62,249 nt of DNA. Source: Candidatus Colenecus caballi (lineage in GTDB: Bacteria > Bacteroidota > Bacteroidia > Bacteroidales > Bacteroidaceae). Both the position numbers and the translations under genes were made by a program. Each line of letters opens with the position of its first letter. The stretch's first letter is position 1. Positions 33,643-44,260 of this stretch are shown piece by piece. The stretch spans positions 1-62,249 of the forward strand of contig JAGHSY010000061.1 of NCBI GenBank assembly GCA_018065615.1. The letters are read 5' to 3'. The notes beneath the pieces are model-generated. The model saw only the letters and a list, made by a program, of their open reading frames with translations, searched no databases and was not told where the DNA came from.

Positions 33643-33650
33643 CAAAATTA
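33643..33650 (-). promoter_or_regulatory. -7 element of ddh
   Basis: TAATTTTG on the minus strand matches TAnnTTTG and lies 27 bases before the ddh start. Confidence 0.55.
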
Positions 33651-33724
33651 TTAAAAAAAGACAGATTACATACGCGCGCGGGCAATAATCGGTGCAGTTT
33701 TCCGTTATTGGAAAAAAAGGAATC

Positions 33725-34321
33725 ATGATTGAATTCATTGAAGGAAAAGTTGAAGAACTGACCCCCACCCAGGCTGTACTGCTTACACGTGGCGGTGTCG
33801 GTTACGATCTGAATATCTCACTGTTCACATTCTCAGCACTGCAGAACAGGGAGGAAGCACGGCTGTATGTCCATGAAGCCATCCGTGAAGACGCATATCT
33901 TCTGTACGGATTCAGCGGAAAGCAGGAACGTGAACTGTTCCTCATGCTCATTTCCGTTCCCGGCATTGGCGGTGCCAGCGCCAGAATGATCCTGTCATCA
34001 TTCTCACCGGCCGAACTGGTCGAAATCATCAGTTCCGGCAACGACAGCCTGCTCAAGAAAGTCAAGGGCATTGGAGCCAAGACAGCCCAGCGCATAATTG
34101 TGGACCTGCATGACAAGATTGCAAAAACAAAGTCCGATGATAGTCCGCTCAATCTTTCCGCCGGCATCCAGAGCGGCAAGGTTGCCGATGAAGCACTCCA
34201 GGCTATGACGGCTTTGGGTTTTGTCCAGTCTGCCGCACAGAAAGTGGTGACATCAATCCTTAAGGAACAGCCGGACATGAGTGTCGAGGCTGTAATACGG
34301 GAAGCGCTGAAACGGATCTGA
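33725..34321 (+). CDS. ruvA: Holliday junction branch-migration protein RuvA
   Basis: A 198-residue RuvA. Start at 33725 gives [14 protein letters not shown], the usual N-terminal OB-fold. Two helix-hairpin-helix loops are visible: [12 protein letters not shown] and [13 protein letters not shown]. The C-terminal domain (ALTALGF-like, then AAQKVV) contacts RuvB. RuvA holds the four-way junction while RuvB pumps the arms. sprA follows 10 bases later, an order seen in other Bacteroidetes. Confidence 0.95.
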   Translation: MIEFIEGKVEELTPTQAVLLTRGGVGYDLNISLFTFSALQNREEARLYVHEAIREDAYLLYGFSGKQERELFLMLISVPGIGGASARMILSSFSPAELVEIISSGNDSLLKKVKGIGAKTAQRIIVDLHDKIAKTKSDDSPLNLSAGIQSGKVADEALQAMTALGFVQSAAQKVVTSILKEQPDMSVEAVIREALKRI

Positions 34322-34331
34322 CAAGACTGGA

Positions 34332-37300
34332 ATGACACTTTTCCGACGACTCTTTACAGCATTGCTGATGACGGGCTCCTTCTTATGCGGGGGCTCTTGT
34401 CTGCTATATGCCCAAGAGCCGTCAAGATCACTGCCCCTGCCCGACAACATTGAGGAAAGCACGGTCTTTGACGAATCAGACGGAACGTTCAGCATAGGCT
34501 ACAAACTGGGAGATGACTACCTTGACGTTCCCACCGTCATGACACCCGATGAATACAACCGCTGGACCATGCAGCGTTCCATGCAGTCCTATTTCCTGAC
34601 CAGATATGACGAAGAGGTCAGGAATCAGAAAGAAGACAAGTTCGATTTCACAGACATAAAGTTCGATCTGGGACCGGCCGAAAAGATTTTCGGTCCTGGA
34701 GGTGTGCAGATCAAGACCAGCGGATCGGCATCAATAAAATTCGGCTATTCCCAGAATAAAGTTGACAATCCCGCACTGTCACTGCAGAACCGCTCGACCC
34801 ACGGCTTTGACTTTGACGAGCAGATTAACCTGAACCTCAGCGCCAGCGTAGGTGACAAGATCAACATGAATCTGAACTACAACACTGAGGCCACATTTGA
34901 CATTGACGCAAAAAAAATCAAGCTGCGCTATGAAGGCAAGGAAGATGAGATAATACGTCTGTTTGAAGCCGGCAACATAAGCTTCCCTTCAAACTCATCA
35001 CTCATTCAGGGAGCGACCTCACTATTCGGCATACGCACAGACCTTCAGTTCGGCAAGCTCAAGCTGCAGATGGTCCTGTCACAGAAAGAATCGTCATCGG
35101 CCTCAGTCAGTTCCCAGGGCGGGCAGCAGATTACGGACTTTGAACTTGACGCCAGCAGTTATGATGAGAACCGCCATTTCTTCCTGTCGCATTTCTTCCG
35201 TGACAACTATGACGTGAACATGTCCATGCTGCCCAATATCATTTCAGGCATTCAGATCACAAGAATTGAGGTTTGGGTGACCAACAAGAAGAGCAATTAC
35301 GACAACCCGCGAAACATTGTGGCTTTCACTGATCTTGGAGAATCAGACCACATAAGCAATCCCTTATGGCACCGCCTTGACGGCCCCGCCACATCAAACA
35401 GGGCGAATGACCTGTACAGCAGCATGGTTGAAACCTACGCGGGGGCACGTGACATTGACAAGGTGGCCACCACATTGGGCGCCTTCCTTTCAGGCAGCAC
35501 AGATTATGAAAAGATTTCCAATGCCCGAATGCTGTCATCATCGGAATATACCCTGAACAGTTCATTGGGATATATCACTTTGAAGACTGCCCTTACGTCC
35601 GATGAGGTGCTGGCCGTGGCATACGAATACACCTGCGGCGGCAGCAACTATCAGGTGGGAGAATTCTCATCGGACATGACAGATACCGGTCAGAACCTGT
35701 ATGTCAAGCTGTTGAAATCCAATTCGAATTCACCGGGAACAGGCACCTGGGATCTGATGATGAAGAACATTTACACCATCACAAACGGCAGCATAAGCAG
35801 GGAGCAGTTCAAACTTGGCATCTATTACAACAGCGACAGTACCGGCAGCCGCATTACCTACCTGCCTGAGCCTGTGCTGAAAAGTACTCCACTTATCAGG
35901 CTCATGGGACTTGACCGCCTTGATGACAACCAGTCAGCCCACCCCAACGGCAAGTTTGACTATGTTGAAGGCTACACCGTGCTTTCATCACAGGGCCGCA
36001 TCATATTCCCTGTCGTCGAACCGTTCGGCAGCAATCTGGCTAAAGTCATTGGTGATTCCGCACTTGCTTCAAAGTATCTGTTCACGGAACTGTACGATTC
36101 AACACGCACAGTAGCCAAGCGCATTGCCAACAAGGACAAGTTCATTCTTGCAGGACAGTATTCAGGAGCTGGCGGCAACGTGATACAGCTTGGAGCATAC
36201 AATATTCCACGCGGGTCTGTCATTGTCAATGCCGGAGGTGTGACACTGTTAGAAAACGTTGACTACACGGTTGACTACAGCATGGGAACGGTGACCATAA
36301 TAAATCAGAGCATAATCGATGCCGGCACCAATGTGGACGTTCAGCTTGAAAGCAACACCGAATACAGCATGCAGCGCAAGACCATGGCCGGAATCAACTG
36401 GGCTTATGACTTCAGCAGGGACTTTCAGATTGGCGGTACGCTCATGCATCTGAATGAAAAGCCGCTGACCAGCAAGGTCACCATGGGCGACGAGCCGCTT
36501 GTCAACACCATGTACGGACTCAACATAAACTGGAAACATGAAAGCCAGTCTCTGACCAATCTCATTGACATGCTGCCTTTTGTCAATGCCACAAAGCCTT
36601 CCAGCATCAATTTCCAGGCCGAAATGGCAGCGCTGCAGTCCAAGGTCTCAGACAAAGTCCAGGGCAGTTCGTCATACATTGATGACTTTGAAAGTGCCGA
36701 AAGCGGAATCAGTCTGTCACAGCCGTCGGCATGGTCACTGTCTGCCGTTCCTAAAGACATGAAAGGATACGGTCTTTCAGGCAAGGTGGAATCCGGATAC
36801 CACCGTGCACTGCTCAACTGGTTCTACATTGACCCGCTGTTCACCCGCAAGAATTCGCCGCTTACTCCGGCTCATCTGAAGAACAATGATGAAGCTCTGT
36901 CAAACCACTATGTGCGCGAAATATATGAACGCGAACTGTACCCGAACAAGGAATCCACATCAAGTGAATCAACCACACTTCAGGTCCTGAACCTGGCCTA
37001 TTACCCCAACGAACGCGGCCCGTACAATCTCAACCCGAATCTGGATTCCGACGGTCATCTGTCTGATGCCCGGGACAACTGGGGCGGAATAATGCGCAGG
37101 ATCACTACAACTGACTTTGAAGCGGCAAACATCGAATACATTGAGTTCTGGCTGATGGACCCGTTCATATACAATCCTTCGGCCGCAGGCGGAGATCTGT
37201 ATCTCAATCTTGGAGAAGTGTCTGAAGACGTTCTTCTGGACGGAAAGAAATTCTTTGAGAACGGTCTGCCTGTCAATGGCGACTCTACAAAATGGACTTC

Positions 37301-40300
37301 TACCGTCTGGGGAAAAGTGCCGAACGTCAAGAGTCTGGTATATGCCTTTGACAACAGCGATGCTGACGGACGTGCAAAACAGGATGTGGGTCTGAACGGT
37401 CTTTCATCGGAAGAGGAGCGGACCTGGCCGGCATACGCTGCATATCTGGATGCAATACGCGGAAAGGTGTCCGCACAGGTGTTCCAGTCCTTCTATGACG
37501 ACCCTGCGGCTGACAGCTATCACCATTATCGCGGATCGGACTATGATGCAGCGGAAATGTCCGTTCTTGACCGTTACCGCAAATACAACGGAACCGAAGG
37601 CAATTCCCCCAATTCCGCCCAGTCCGATTCACGCTATGACCAGTCGGCGCGCACCACTCCGGATTATGAGGATGCCAACTCGGACTATACGCTGGACGAA
37701 TATGAAAAGTTCTTCCAGTACCGCATCTCCCTGCGTCCGTCAGACCTGGAAATAGGCACGAACCACATATCGGACAAGCGTGAAGTCAAAATCAAACTGA
37801 GAAACGGAAACACCGAGACTGTCAGTTGGTACTGTTTCCGCATTCCGATTACAGACTACGAGAAAGCCGTAGGTGCAATCCGTGATTTCAGTTCGATAAG
37901 GTTCATGCGCATGTACCTGACCGGATTCGATGAAGAGGTTCACCTGAGATTCGGAACGCTCAATCTGATGACAAGCCAGTGGCGCAATTACGAACAGCCA
38001 ATTTACAGCGCCACCAACAGGGCACCGTCCGTGTCAGGCAAATTCTCAGTAACATCAGTCAACATTGAAGAGAATGGTGACCGCAGTCCCGTCAACTATG
38101 TGGTTCCTCCCGGAGTGACCCGCATTCTTGACCCCAGCCAGTCACAGCTTGTTCAGGACAACGAGCAGGCTATGAGCCTTAAGGTCACAGGCCTGGGTGC
38201 AGGTGAAGCGCGTGCCATTTACAAGAAGAGCAGCTATGACCTGCGCAAATACCGTCGCATACAGATGTTCACACATGCTGAAGCTGTACTGCCCGATGAC
38301 GGTACACTCAAGAATGGGGACATATCGGTATTCATCAGACTGGGATCGGACTATTCCGGCAACTATTACGAATATGAGATTCCTCTTGAAATAACCGCGG
38401 CAGGACACTACAGCGGTTCCAGTGAGAGTGACCGCAGACTTGTATGGCCCGAAAAGAACATGCTGGACATTGACTTTGACGTCCTGACAGAGGTAAAGAA
38501 CCACCGCAACATTCAGAAGAACCTTGGAGCGCTTGCCGCATCGGCCATATACAGCGAATATGACCCGGACAACCCGGACAACAGGATAAGCATAGTCGGA
38601 AATCCGTCACTTGGAAATGTCAGAGCAATAATGATAGGTGTGCGCAACAACTCCATGAGTTCAAAGTCTGCCGAGGTGTGGGTCAACGAACTGCGTCTTG
38701 TCGGTTTTGAAAGCGAGGGCGGTTATGCGGCCCAAAGCAAATTGGCTCTCAGGCTGTCTGACATTGCAACCATAGACCTTGCAGGACAGATGTCAACCGC
38801 AGGATTTGGCGGTCTGGAACAGGGAGTCATGGACAGGAAGACCGATGACAGCTACCGGTATTCCGTCACTACAAGCTTCAACGTCGGGCGTTTCCTGCCT
38901 GAAAAGGCCAGTATTTCCGTACCTGTCTATTATTCACATACCAGGGAACAGATTTCTCCCAAATACAGTCCTTATGACACGGACCTGCTGCTGGACGATG
39001 TCATTGACTCATACGGCAACAGACATGAGCGTGATTCCATAAGACACATTTCCACAGAAAGCATTGAGTCGGACAATTTCAGCATATCGAACGCCAGAAT
39101 CAACATTTCCAGTGAGGTACCAATGCCTTATGACCCGTCAAACTTCTCAATAAGTTATTCAAAGAGTACCAGGGACAACAGTTCCAGTACCATAGACTAT
39201 GAGCATGACGAGAACTGGAAGGCATCTCTTGATTACAGCTACTCGCCCGGTCTGCCGGAATGGGAGCCGTTTGCAAATCTTGCGCCGGAATCCAAGTGGC
39301 TTTCACCGCTCAGAGAGACAGCCATCAGTCTGCTGCCGCAGAACATTTCATTCAACACAGGTCTGCAGCGCAGCTATCACGAACTTCAGGAAAGAGACCT
39401 GGAAGGGTCGGACGGCATCCCTGTAATATTCTCCAAACAGTTCTACTGGAACCGCGACTTTTCGCTCAAATGGAATCCTGTCAAGCTGTTGAGACTGTCC
39501 TTCAGCGCCCATACGCGCGCTGAAATTGAAGAGCCATACGTAGTAGTCAACAAAGACCTCTACCCGGACCAGTATCAGATTTGGAAAGACTCCGTCAAAA
39601 TGAGTCTCATGAACATGGGACGGCCGCTGGACTACACCCAATCCTTCCAGGCATCGTACTCGTTGCCGCTGGAAAAGATTCCGGCATTTGAATGGATGAC
39701 GCTGGAATCCAGCTTCAGTTCCAACTACTCATGGAACCGCGGAACAACTTACGCGGACGGATCGTCATACGGAAACATCATCAATACTGCACGCTCCGTT
39801 TCTGTAAACTCAAAGTTGAACCTGCTCAAGCTGTACAACAAATCCCGATACCTCACTACGGTCAACAGCAGGTTCAGTTCAAGGTCATCAAGCGCATCGA
39901 CCAAGAAAAGCAGGACATATCAGAAAGAGCTGACCCTATGCCCCGATACGACGTATGTCATCAAGCATCTGCTGGGGACAGTTACAGCCAAAGTCACCGC
40001 AACTGAAAAAGACGGCAGCAGAGTCAGGATCAGATACCGCAATCTGAGCGCGGACAGCATGTCAATAAAAGTGAAAGACACAATGACTGTAGTTCTGAAG
40101 ATAGCCCAGGATCCTGACCGCAGGCCCAGAAGATACAAATTCTCATTCGAAGACGGAATCCAGTTAGGTCTGCGCACCCTGATGATGGTCAGGAACGTTT
40201 CCATATCCTACCGCAACAACTATTCCATGAACCTTCCCGGATTCATGCCCGGTTCAACCGTATTCGGGCAGAGCAGCAGCCATGACCTGCTGGCCCCCGG

Positions 40301-41561
40301 ACTTGATTTCGCATTCTCACTTACGGGCGATGACTATCTGAAGAAAGCCATGGACAACGGATGGCTGCTGTCCGGCAGCGGGATTGCCCATACCGCATCT
40401 TCATCGGCCAATGAAGATCTTCAGGTCAGGATGACCATAGAACCGCTGCGTGATGTCAAGATCGATGCCAACGCAAGCTGGAACAAGACCGGATCAAACA
40501 GCATCCAGTACATGTACTCAGGCATGCCCAATTCACGCAGCGGCAATTTCAGCATGACCGTCGTCAGCATTGGAAGTGCCTTTGACAGACACAGTGCCGA
40601 CAACGGGTACCGTTCAAGAAGCTTTGAGAAATTCATGAACAGCATTCCTGTAATGCGTGACAGGATTGAAGCCCAGTACATCAATTCACGCTATCCTCAG
40701 GAAAGCAGTCTGGCCGGTCAGAAATACGACCCGGCAAACGGCGGTGTTGACATGTATTCGTCAGACGTGCTGATACCGGCGTTCCTGGCCTCATATACCG
40801 GTCACAACCCGTCCAGAAGTCCGCTTGACCTGTTCCCGTCTATCTTGAGCATGCTGCCGAACTGGTCTGTCACATACAGCGGTCTGTCACAGCTGCCGTT
40901 CTTCAAAAAACATTTCAAGAGCTTCAACCTGAAACACGCATACAAGAGCGTGTACTCCATAGGCAGTTTCAACACCTTCAACAGTTACATGGAATACATG
41001 AACGGCCGCGGATTCATTGAAGACATAACAAGCGGCAACCCCATTCCAAGTTCCATGTTCAACATCAGTGCCGTCTCCATCAACGAATCATTCGCTCCTC
41101 TTGCCGGAGTTGACATGACGTTCAACAACGGAATTTCAGCCCGTTTCGAATACCGCAAGACACGCGTTCTGACTCTGAGCACTACAGCCGTCCAGTTGGT
41201 GGAAACCACATCGGACGATATAACGGCCGGTTCAAGCTATAAGATTACGGGGGTGAAACTTCCTGGCGCTCAGGCCGGAAGCGGCAAGAACAAGGTCAGC
41301 AATGACCTCAACTTGAGTGCTGACTTTTCATTGCGCAACCAGAGCGCCCTGTGCCGCAACCTGCGTGAAGGCAGCACACAGGCCACCAGCGGCAACCGTG
41401 CCGTCAAATTCTCCCTGCAGGCCGATTACACATTCAGCCGCATGCTGACGCTCAATTTCTACTATGACTACCAGAGCAATTTCCCGCTGGTATCGGCTTC
41501 ATCGTATCCCACATCAACTCATGACGCGGGCTTCACACTGAAATTCCAGCTGACAAGATAA
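34332..41561 (+). CDS. sprA: Type IX secretion translocon protein SprA (Sov)
   Basis: A 2409-residue outer-membrane protein, the expected size for SprA/Sov, the very large barrel through which type IX cargo crosses the outer membrane. The signal peptide ends near YAQEPS. The typical SprA start (FDFTDIKFDLGPAEKIFGPGGV) is followed by IKTSGSASIKFGY, NLNYNTEATFDID and many barrel strands, including AGINWAYDFSRDFQIGGTL, WVNELRLVGFE and a C-terminal strand ending FTLKFQLTR. PorV and PorU, which receive and process cargo, are encoded at 55659-60616. Confidence 0.93.
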   Translation: MTLFRRLFTALLMTGSFLCGGSCLLYAQEPSRSLPLPDNIEESTVFDESDGTFSIGYKLGDDYLDVPTVMTPDEYNRWTMQRSMQSYFLTRYDEEVRNQKEDKFDFTDIKFDLGPAEKIFGPGGVQIKTSGSASIKFGYSQNKVDNPALSLQNRSTHGFDFDEQINLNLSASVGDKINMNLNYNTEATFDIDAKKIKLRYEGKEDEIIRLFEAGNISFPSNSSLIQGATSLFGIRTDLQFGKLKLQMVLSQKESSSASVSSQGGQQITDFELDASSYDENRHFFLSHFFRDNYDVNMSMLPNIISGIQITRIEVWVTNKKSNYDNPRNIVAFTDLGESDHISNPLWHRLDGPATSNRANDLYSSMVETYAGARDIDKVATTLGAFLSGSTDYEKISNARMLSSSEYTLNSSLGYITLKTALTSDEVLAVAYEYTCGGSNYQVGEFSSDMTDTGQNLYVKLLKSNSNSPGTGTWDLMMKNIYTITNGSISREQFKLGIYYNSDSTGSRITYLPEPVLKSTPLIRLMGLDRLDDNQSAHPNGKFDYVEGYTVLSSQGRIIFPVVEPFGSNLAKVIGDSALASKYLFTELYDSTRTVAKRIANKDKFILAGQYSGAGGNVIQLGAYNIPRGSVIVNAGGVTLLENVDYTVDYSMGTVTIINQSIIDAGTNVDVQLESNTEYSMQRKTMAGINWAYDFSRDFQIGGTLMHLNEKPLTSKVTMGDEPLVNTMYGLNINWKHESQSLTNLIDMLPFVNATKPSSINFQAEMAALQSKVSDKVQGSSSYIDDFESAESGISLSQPSAWSLSAVPKDMKGYGLSGKVESGYHRALLNWFYIDPLFTRKNSPLTPAHLKNNDEALSNHYVREIYERELYPNKESTSSESTTLQVLNLAYYPNERGPYNLNPNLDSDGHLSDARDNWGGIMRRITTTDFEAANIEYIEFWLMDPFIYNPSAAGGDLYLNLGEVSEDVLLDGKKFFENGLPVNGDSTKWTSTVWGKVPNVKSLVYAFDNSDADGRAKQDVGLNGLSSEEERTWPAYAAYLDAIRGKVSAQVFQSFYDDPAADSYHHYRGSDYDAAEMSVLDRYRKYNGTEGNSPNSAQSDSRYDQSARTTPDYEDANSDYTLDEYEKFFQYRISLRPSDLEIGTNHISDKREVKIKLRNGNTETVSWYCFRIPITDYEKAVGAIRDFSSIRFMRMYLTGFDEEVHLRFGTLNLMTSQWRNYEQPIYSATNRAPSVSGKFSVTSVNIEENGDRSPVNYVVPPGVTRILDPSQSQLVQDNEQAMSLKVTGLGAGEARAIYKKSSYDLRKYRRIQMFTHAEAVLPDDGTLKNGDISVFIRLGSDYSGNYYEYEIPLEITAAGHYSGSSESDRRLVWPEKNMLDIDFDVLTEVKNHRNIQKNLGALAASAIYSEYDPDNPDNRISIVGNPSLGNVRAIMIGVRNNSMSSKSAEVWVNELRLVGFESEGGYAAQSKLALRLSDIATIDLAGQMSTAGFGGLEQGVMDRKTDDSYRYSVTTSFNVGRFLPEKASISVPVYYSHTREQISPKYSPYDTDLLLDDVIDSYGNRHERDSIRHISTESIESDNFSISNARINISSEVPMPYDPSNFSISYSKSTRDNSSSTIDYEHDENWKASLDYSYSPGLPEWEPFANLAPESKWLSPLRETAISLLPQNISFNTGLQRSYHELQERDLEGSDGIPVIFSKQFYWNRDFSLKWNPVKLLRLSFSAHTRAEIEEPYVVVNKDLYPDQYQIWKDSVKMSLMNMGRPLDYTQSFQASYSLPLEKIPAFEWMTLESSFSSNYSWNRGTTYADGSSYGNIINTARSVSVNSKLNLLKLYNKSRYLTTVNSRFSSRSSSASTKKSRTYQKELTLCPDTTYVIKHLLGTVTAKVTATEKDGSRVRIRYRNLSADSMSIKVKDTMTVVLKIAQDPDRRPRRYKFSFEDGIQLGLRTLMMVRNVSISYRNNYSMNLPGFMPGSTVFGQSSSHDLLAPGLDFAFSLTGDDYLKKAMDNGWLLSGSGIAHTASSSANEDLQVRMTIEPLRDVKIDANASWNKTGSNSIQYMYSGMPNSRSGNFSMTVVSIGSAFDRHSADNGYRSRSFEKFMNSIPVMRDRIEAQYINSRYPQESSLAGQKYDPANGGVDMYSSDVLIPAFLASYTGHNPSRSPLDLFPSILSMLPNWSVTYSGLSQLPFFKKHFKSFNLKHAYKSVYSIGSFNTFNSYMEYMNGRGFIEDITSGNPIPSSMFNISAVSINESFAPLAGVDMTFNNGISARFEYRKTRVLTLSTTAVQLVETTSDDITAGSSYKITGVKLPGAQAGSGKNKVSNDLNLSADFSLRNQSALCRNLREGSTQATSGNRAVKFSLQADYTFSRMLTLNFYYDYQSNFPLVSASSYPTSTHDAGFTLKFQLTR

Positions 41562-41572
41562 CAGGAAAAACG

Positions 41573-42766
41573 TCAGAGATACGCGCCCAGTCCGTGACCG
41601 AATGGATAGGAACTGCTCCACGTACCGGACAGTCGGCCTGATGCCGTCACAGTGCCCTTGAAGACATTGGAAACGACACTGGCCACATCACTGTCTGCAA
41701 TGCCTGAATAGACAATGGCATCAGGCTTGCCTTCCCAGCCTTCAGTATTGACAGGACCGCCTGTTGCAAGCACCACAGCCACCATTCTCGATTTCGAATG
41801 GAAGGCGGCGCACACGTCATCCACCAGTTTCATGTCTTTCGCATCAAGGGAATCACTGAACACTATGACAGCTGAATTTGAAGCGATAGCATCGGCTCTA
41901 AGCTGATATGCCTGACGCTCCGTTACGGAGTGGCGGCTGTAATATGACACGACCGATGGCTCCAGCCTGAAACCGGCTTTTGCAAGACTTTCATCAAACA
42001 GACCGTATGACTCACTGCCATAGAGAGCAATGCGCTGTCCAGCGGTTTTCAAAGGAATCATACCATTGTTCTTAAGAAGTACCATACCTTTTTCAAGCAG
42101 GCTCTTCCTGTAAGACGTAATGTTCATGACGGAATCATCAATTGACGGTACAGGCTTGTCCAGAGACCGTTCAATGAATGCAAGGACCTTTGCGACACAC
42201 ATATCCAGCACCGGTCCGCTAATGGTGTCCGATAAGAAACCGGTCACAAACACGGGACCGTCATAACCGTCAATCAGCGGAATGCCGTTGTCTGCAACCA
42301 CAGCCCACGGTTCGACCTGAGCAATCACATTCTCAAGATCCGGCGTTTCCGGTCCGAGAATCAGTCCGTATCCGCAATCTCTGATTCCGCGGCCTGTTGC
42401 AGCCGTCATCATACCCGAATATTCAGGGTCCTCGGTCATGAGAACCGGACAACGGACACATGTCGTTTTCTCCATTGATGAAGCGGAACAGATTATGGTG
42501 CCGGCCTGATACGCCAGATCTGTATCCCATGTACGCAGCAGCATCTCCGCCCCCGGAATTTCCTCCGGTTCAGCTACAGTAACGGATGGAATGCCCATTC
42601 TTTCCAATGCGGCGGTCCTGCCGTCTTCCAGAAAAAGAAGGCTCTTCTTTTCTTCGGTATTCATGGCGCTGATAAGAACTTCGGCCGTGGTGTGTCCGAA
42701 CCTGGCACGGCATGAAGAAAGAAGGACAGAAGCCAGCAGCAGAAGGAATACGGATCGTTTGCTCAT
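41573..42766 (-). CDS. Reduced GH3-like lipoprotein, probably not catalytic
   Basis: A 397-residue lipoprotein (lipobox LSSC, Cys19). The second half matches the C-terminal domain of family 3 glycosidases: LLEKGMVLLKNNGMIPL, AGQRIALYGSESYG, VVLATGGPVNTEGWEGKPDAIVYSG and YPFGHGLG. The N-terminus (LISAMNTEEKKSLLF) is reminiscent of the GH3 start, but the barrel between is reduced to about 200 residues and no SDW-type nucleophile block is seen. Full GH3 enzymes are about 700-800 residues. It probably binds or has another role. It is convergent with sprA (11-base gap). Confidence 0.6.
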   Translation of the reverse strand: MSKRSVFLLLLASVLLSSCRARFGHTTAEVLISAMNTEEKKSLLFLEDGRTAALERMGIPSVTVAEPEEIPGAEMLLRTWDTDLAYQAGTIICSASSMEKTTCVRCPVLMTEDPEYSGMMTAATGRGIRDCGYGLILGPETPDLENVIAQVEPWAVVADNGIPLIDGYDGPVFVTGFLSDTISGPVLDMCVAKVLAFIERSLDKPVPSIDDSVMNITSYRKSLLEKGMVLLKNNGMIPLKTAGQRIALYGSESYGLFDESLAKAGFRLEPSVVSYYSRHSVTERQAYQLRADAIASNSAVIVFSDSLDAKDMKLVDDVCAAFHSKSRMVAVVLATGGPVNTEGWEGKPDAIVYSGIADSDVASVVSNVFKGTVTASGRLSGTWSSSYPFGHGLGAYL

Positions 42767-42774
42767 ATCGGTCT

Positions 42775-44208
42775 TTATTTTACAGGTTCAAGGCCATGTC
42801 TGCGGGCTTCTTCCAGAAGAAAAGCCAGCGCAGCATCATGCTCATTTGGAATGACGCCGTCAAGAATGGCATCCTTGATGGCACTCTTCAGTTCTCCGAC
42901 TATGGCAGTCGGATCAAGGCCGAATATCCTCATAATCTCAAGACCGTCAACCGGCGGCTGGAAGTTACGGATCCTGTCCTTCTCCTCCAGATCCTTGAGC
43001 TTCTGTCTGACCAGCCTGAAGTTATCAAGGTGACGCTGCTTCTTCTGCTCATTCTTGGATGTAATGTCGGCCTCACATATAGTCATCAGGTCATCAATGT
43101 CATCACCCGCATCGAACAGGATTCTGCGTACGGCCGAATCTGTAACCTCGTCATCGACAATAGCTATAGGGCGCATATGCAGGTCAACCATTTTCTGAAC
43201 ATATTTCATCTTCTCGTTCTTTGGAAGTTTCATGTGCTCAAAAATGGCGGGGATCATTCTGCTTCCTACATAATTGTGATTGTAGAAAGTCCAGCCGTGG
43301 GCATTGTCCCAACGTTTTGTCCTGGGTTTGCCAATGTCATGAAGCAGCGCAGCCCAGCGCAGCCACAGGTCATTGCTCTGGCGGGCCACGTTGTCAAGGA
43401 CCTCAAGGGTATGCAGGAACACATCCTTGTGACCGCGTCCGTTGACTGTCTCAACACCCTGAAGGGCGTACAGTTCAGGGAAAACAAGTTCCAGCAGACC
43501 GCAACGGTCAAGGTCAATGAACCCTTTTGAAGGAACCGGAGAAAGAAGGATCTTGTTCAGTTCTTCCGATATGCGTTCCCTGGATATTATGCCAATGCGC
43601 TCACGGTTCTTTTCAAGAGATGCGAATGTTTCATCATCTATATAGAAATTGAGCTGTGTGGCAAAACGTATGCATCGCATCATACGCAACGGGTCATCGC
43701 TGAAAGTAATGTCCGGATCAAGCGGGGTACGGATAATACGGTCCTGCAGGTCTTCTATTCCGCCAAAAGGATCAACCAGTTCACCAAAGCGGTCTGCATT
43801 CAGGCAGATTGCCATGGCATTGATTGTAAAGTCACGGCGGTTCTGGTCATCCTCAAGAGTTCCGTCCTCAACTATCGGATTCCTGGATTCCCTGCGGTAT
43901 GACTCCCTGCGTGCGCCAACGAACTCGACCTCAAGCTGTCCCTGTTTGACCTGTGCTGTACCGAAATTCCTGAACAGGCTGACATGGGCTCCATGTCCAA
44001 GAGCCTTGCCGTATGCCTTGGCCATCTCCAGACCGCTGCCCACCACGACAACGTCAATATCCTTGCTTGGGCGTTCCAGAAAAAGGTCGCGCACATAACC
44101 GCCCACCACATAACACTCAAGTCCCAGACTGTCAGCAGTTTGGGAAAGAAGCCGGAATTCCCTGCGGTCAAGCAGACCGGCAAGTTCTCTGTCACTGTAC
44201 AACTTCAC
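42775..44208 (-). CDS. cca: CCA tRNA nucleotidyltransferase with HD domain
   Basis: A 477-residue enzyme that adds or repairs the CCA end of tRNAs. The head holds CYVVGGYVRDLFL and KDIDVVVVG (metal-binding Asp pair), then DFTINAMA and RMMRCIRFATQL. An HD phosphohydrolase domain follows (LLHDIGKPRT). I place the start at GTG 44208, because a -7 element ends at 44213 and the protein then begins VKLYSDREL just before the conserved head; an upstream ATG at 44319 would lie before the promoter. This makes the message essentially leaderless. Confidence 0.88.
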   Translation of the reverse strand: MKLYSDRELAGLLDRREFRLLSQTADSLGLECYVVGGYVRDLFLERPSKDIDVVVVGSGLEMAKAYGKALGHGAHVSLFRNFGTAQVKQGQLEVEFVGARRESYRRESRNPIVEDGTLEDDQNRRDFTINAMAICLNADRFGELVDPFGGIEDLQDRIIRTPLDPDITFSDDPLRMMRCIRFATQLNFYIDDETFASLEKNRERIGIISRERISEELNKILLSPVPSKGFIDLDRCGLLELVFPELYALQGVETVNGRGHKDVFLHTLEVLDNVARQSNDLWLRWAALLHDIGKPRTKRWDNAHGWTFYNHNYVGSRMIPAIFEHMKLPKNEKMKYVQKMVDLHMRPIAIVDDEVTDSAVRRILFDAGDDIDDLMTICEADITSKNEQKKQRHLDNFRLVRQKLKDLEEKDRIRNFQPPVDGLEIMRIFGLDPTAIVGELKSAIKDAILDGVIPNEHDAALAFLLEEARRHGLEPVK

Positions 44209-44212
44209 ACTG

Positions 44213-44220
44213 CAAAAGTA
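44213..44220 (-). promoter_or_regulatory. -7 element of cca
   Basis: TACTTTTG on the minus strand; four bases separate it from the proposed GTG start. Confidence 0.5.
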
Positions 44221-44234
44221 ACCATAAAAAAGAG

Positions 44235-44242
44235 TACTTTTG
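44235..44242 (+). promoter_or_regulatory. -7 element of the 44261 lipoprotein gene
   Basis: TACTTTTG, paired back to back with the cca element 14 bases away; 18 bases before the ATG at 44261. Confidence 0.5.
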
Positions 44243-44260
44243 CCTGAAACAAAAGCTAAT

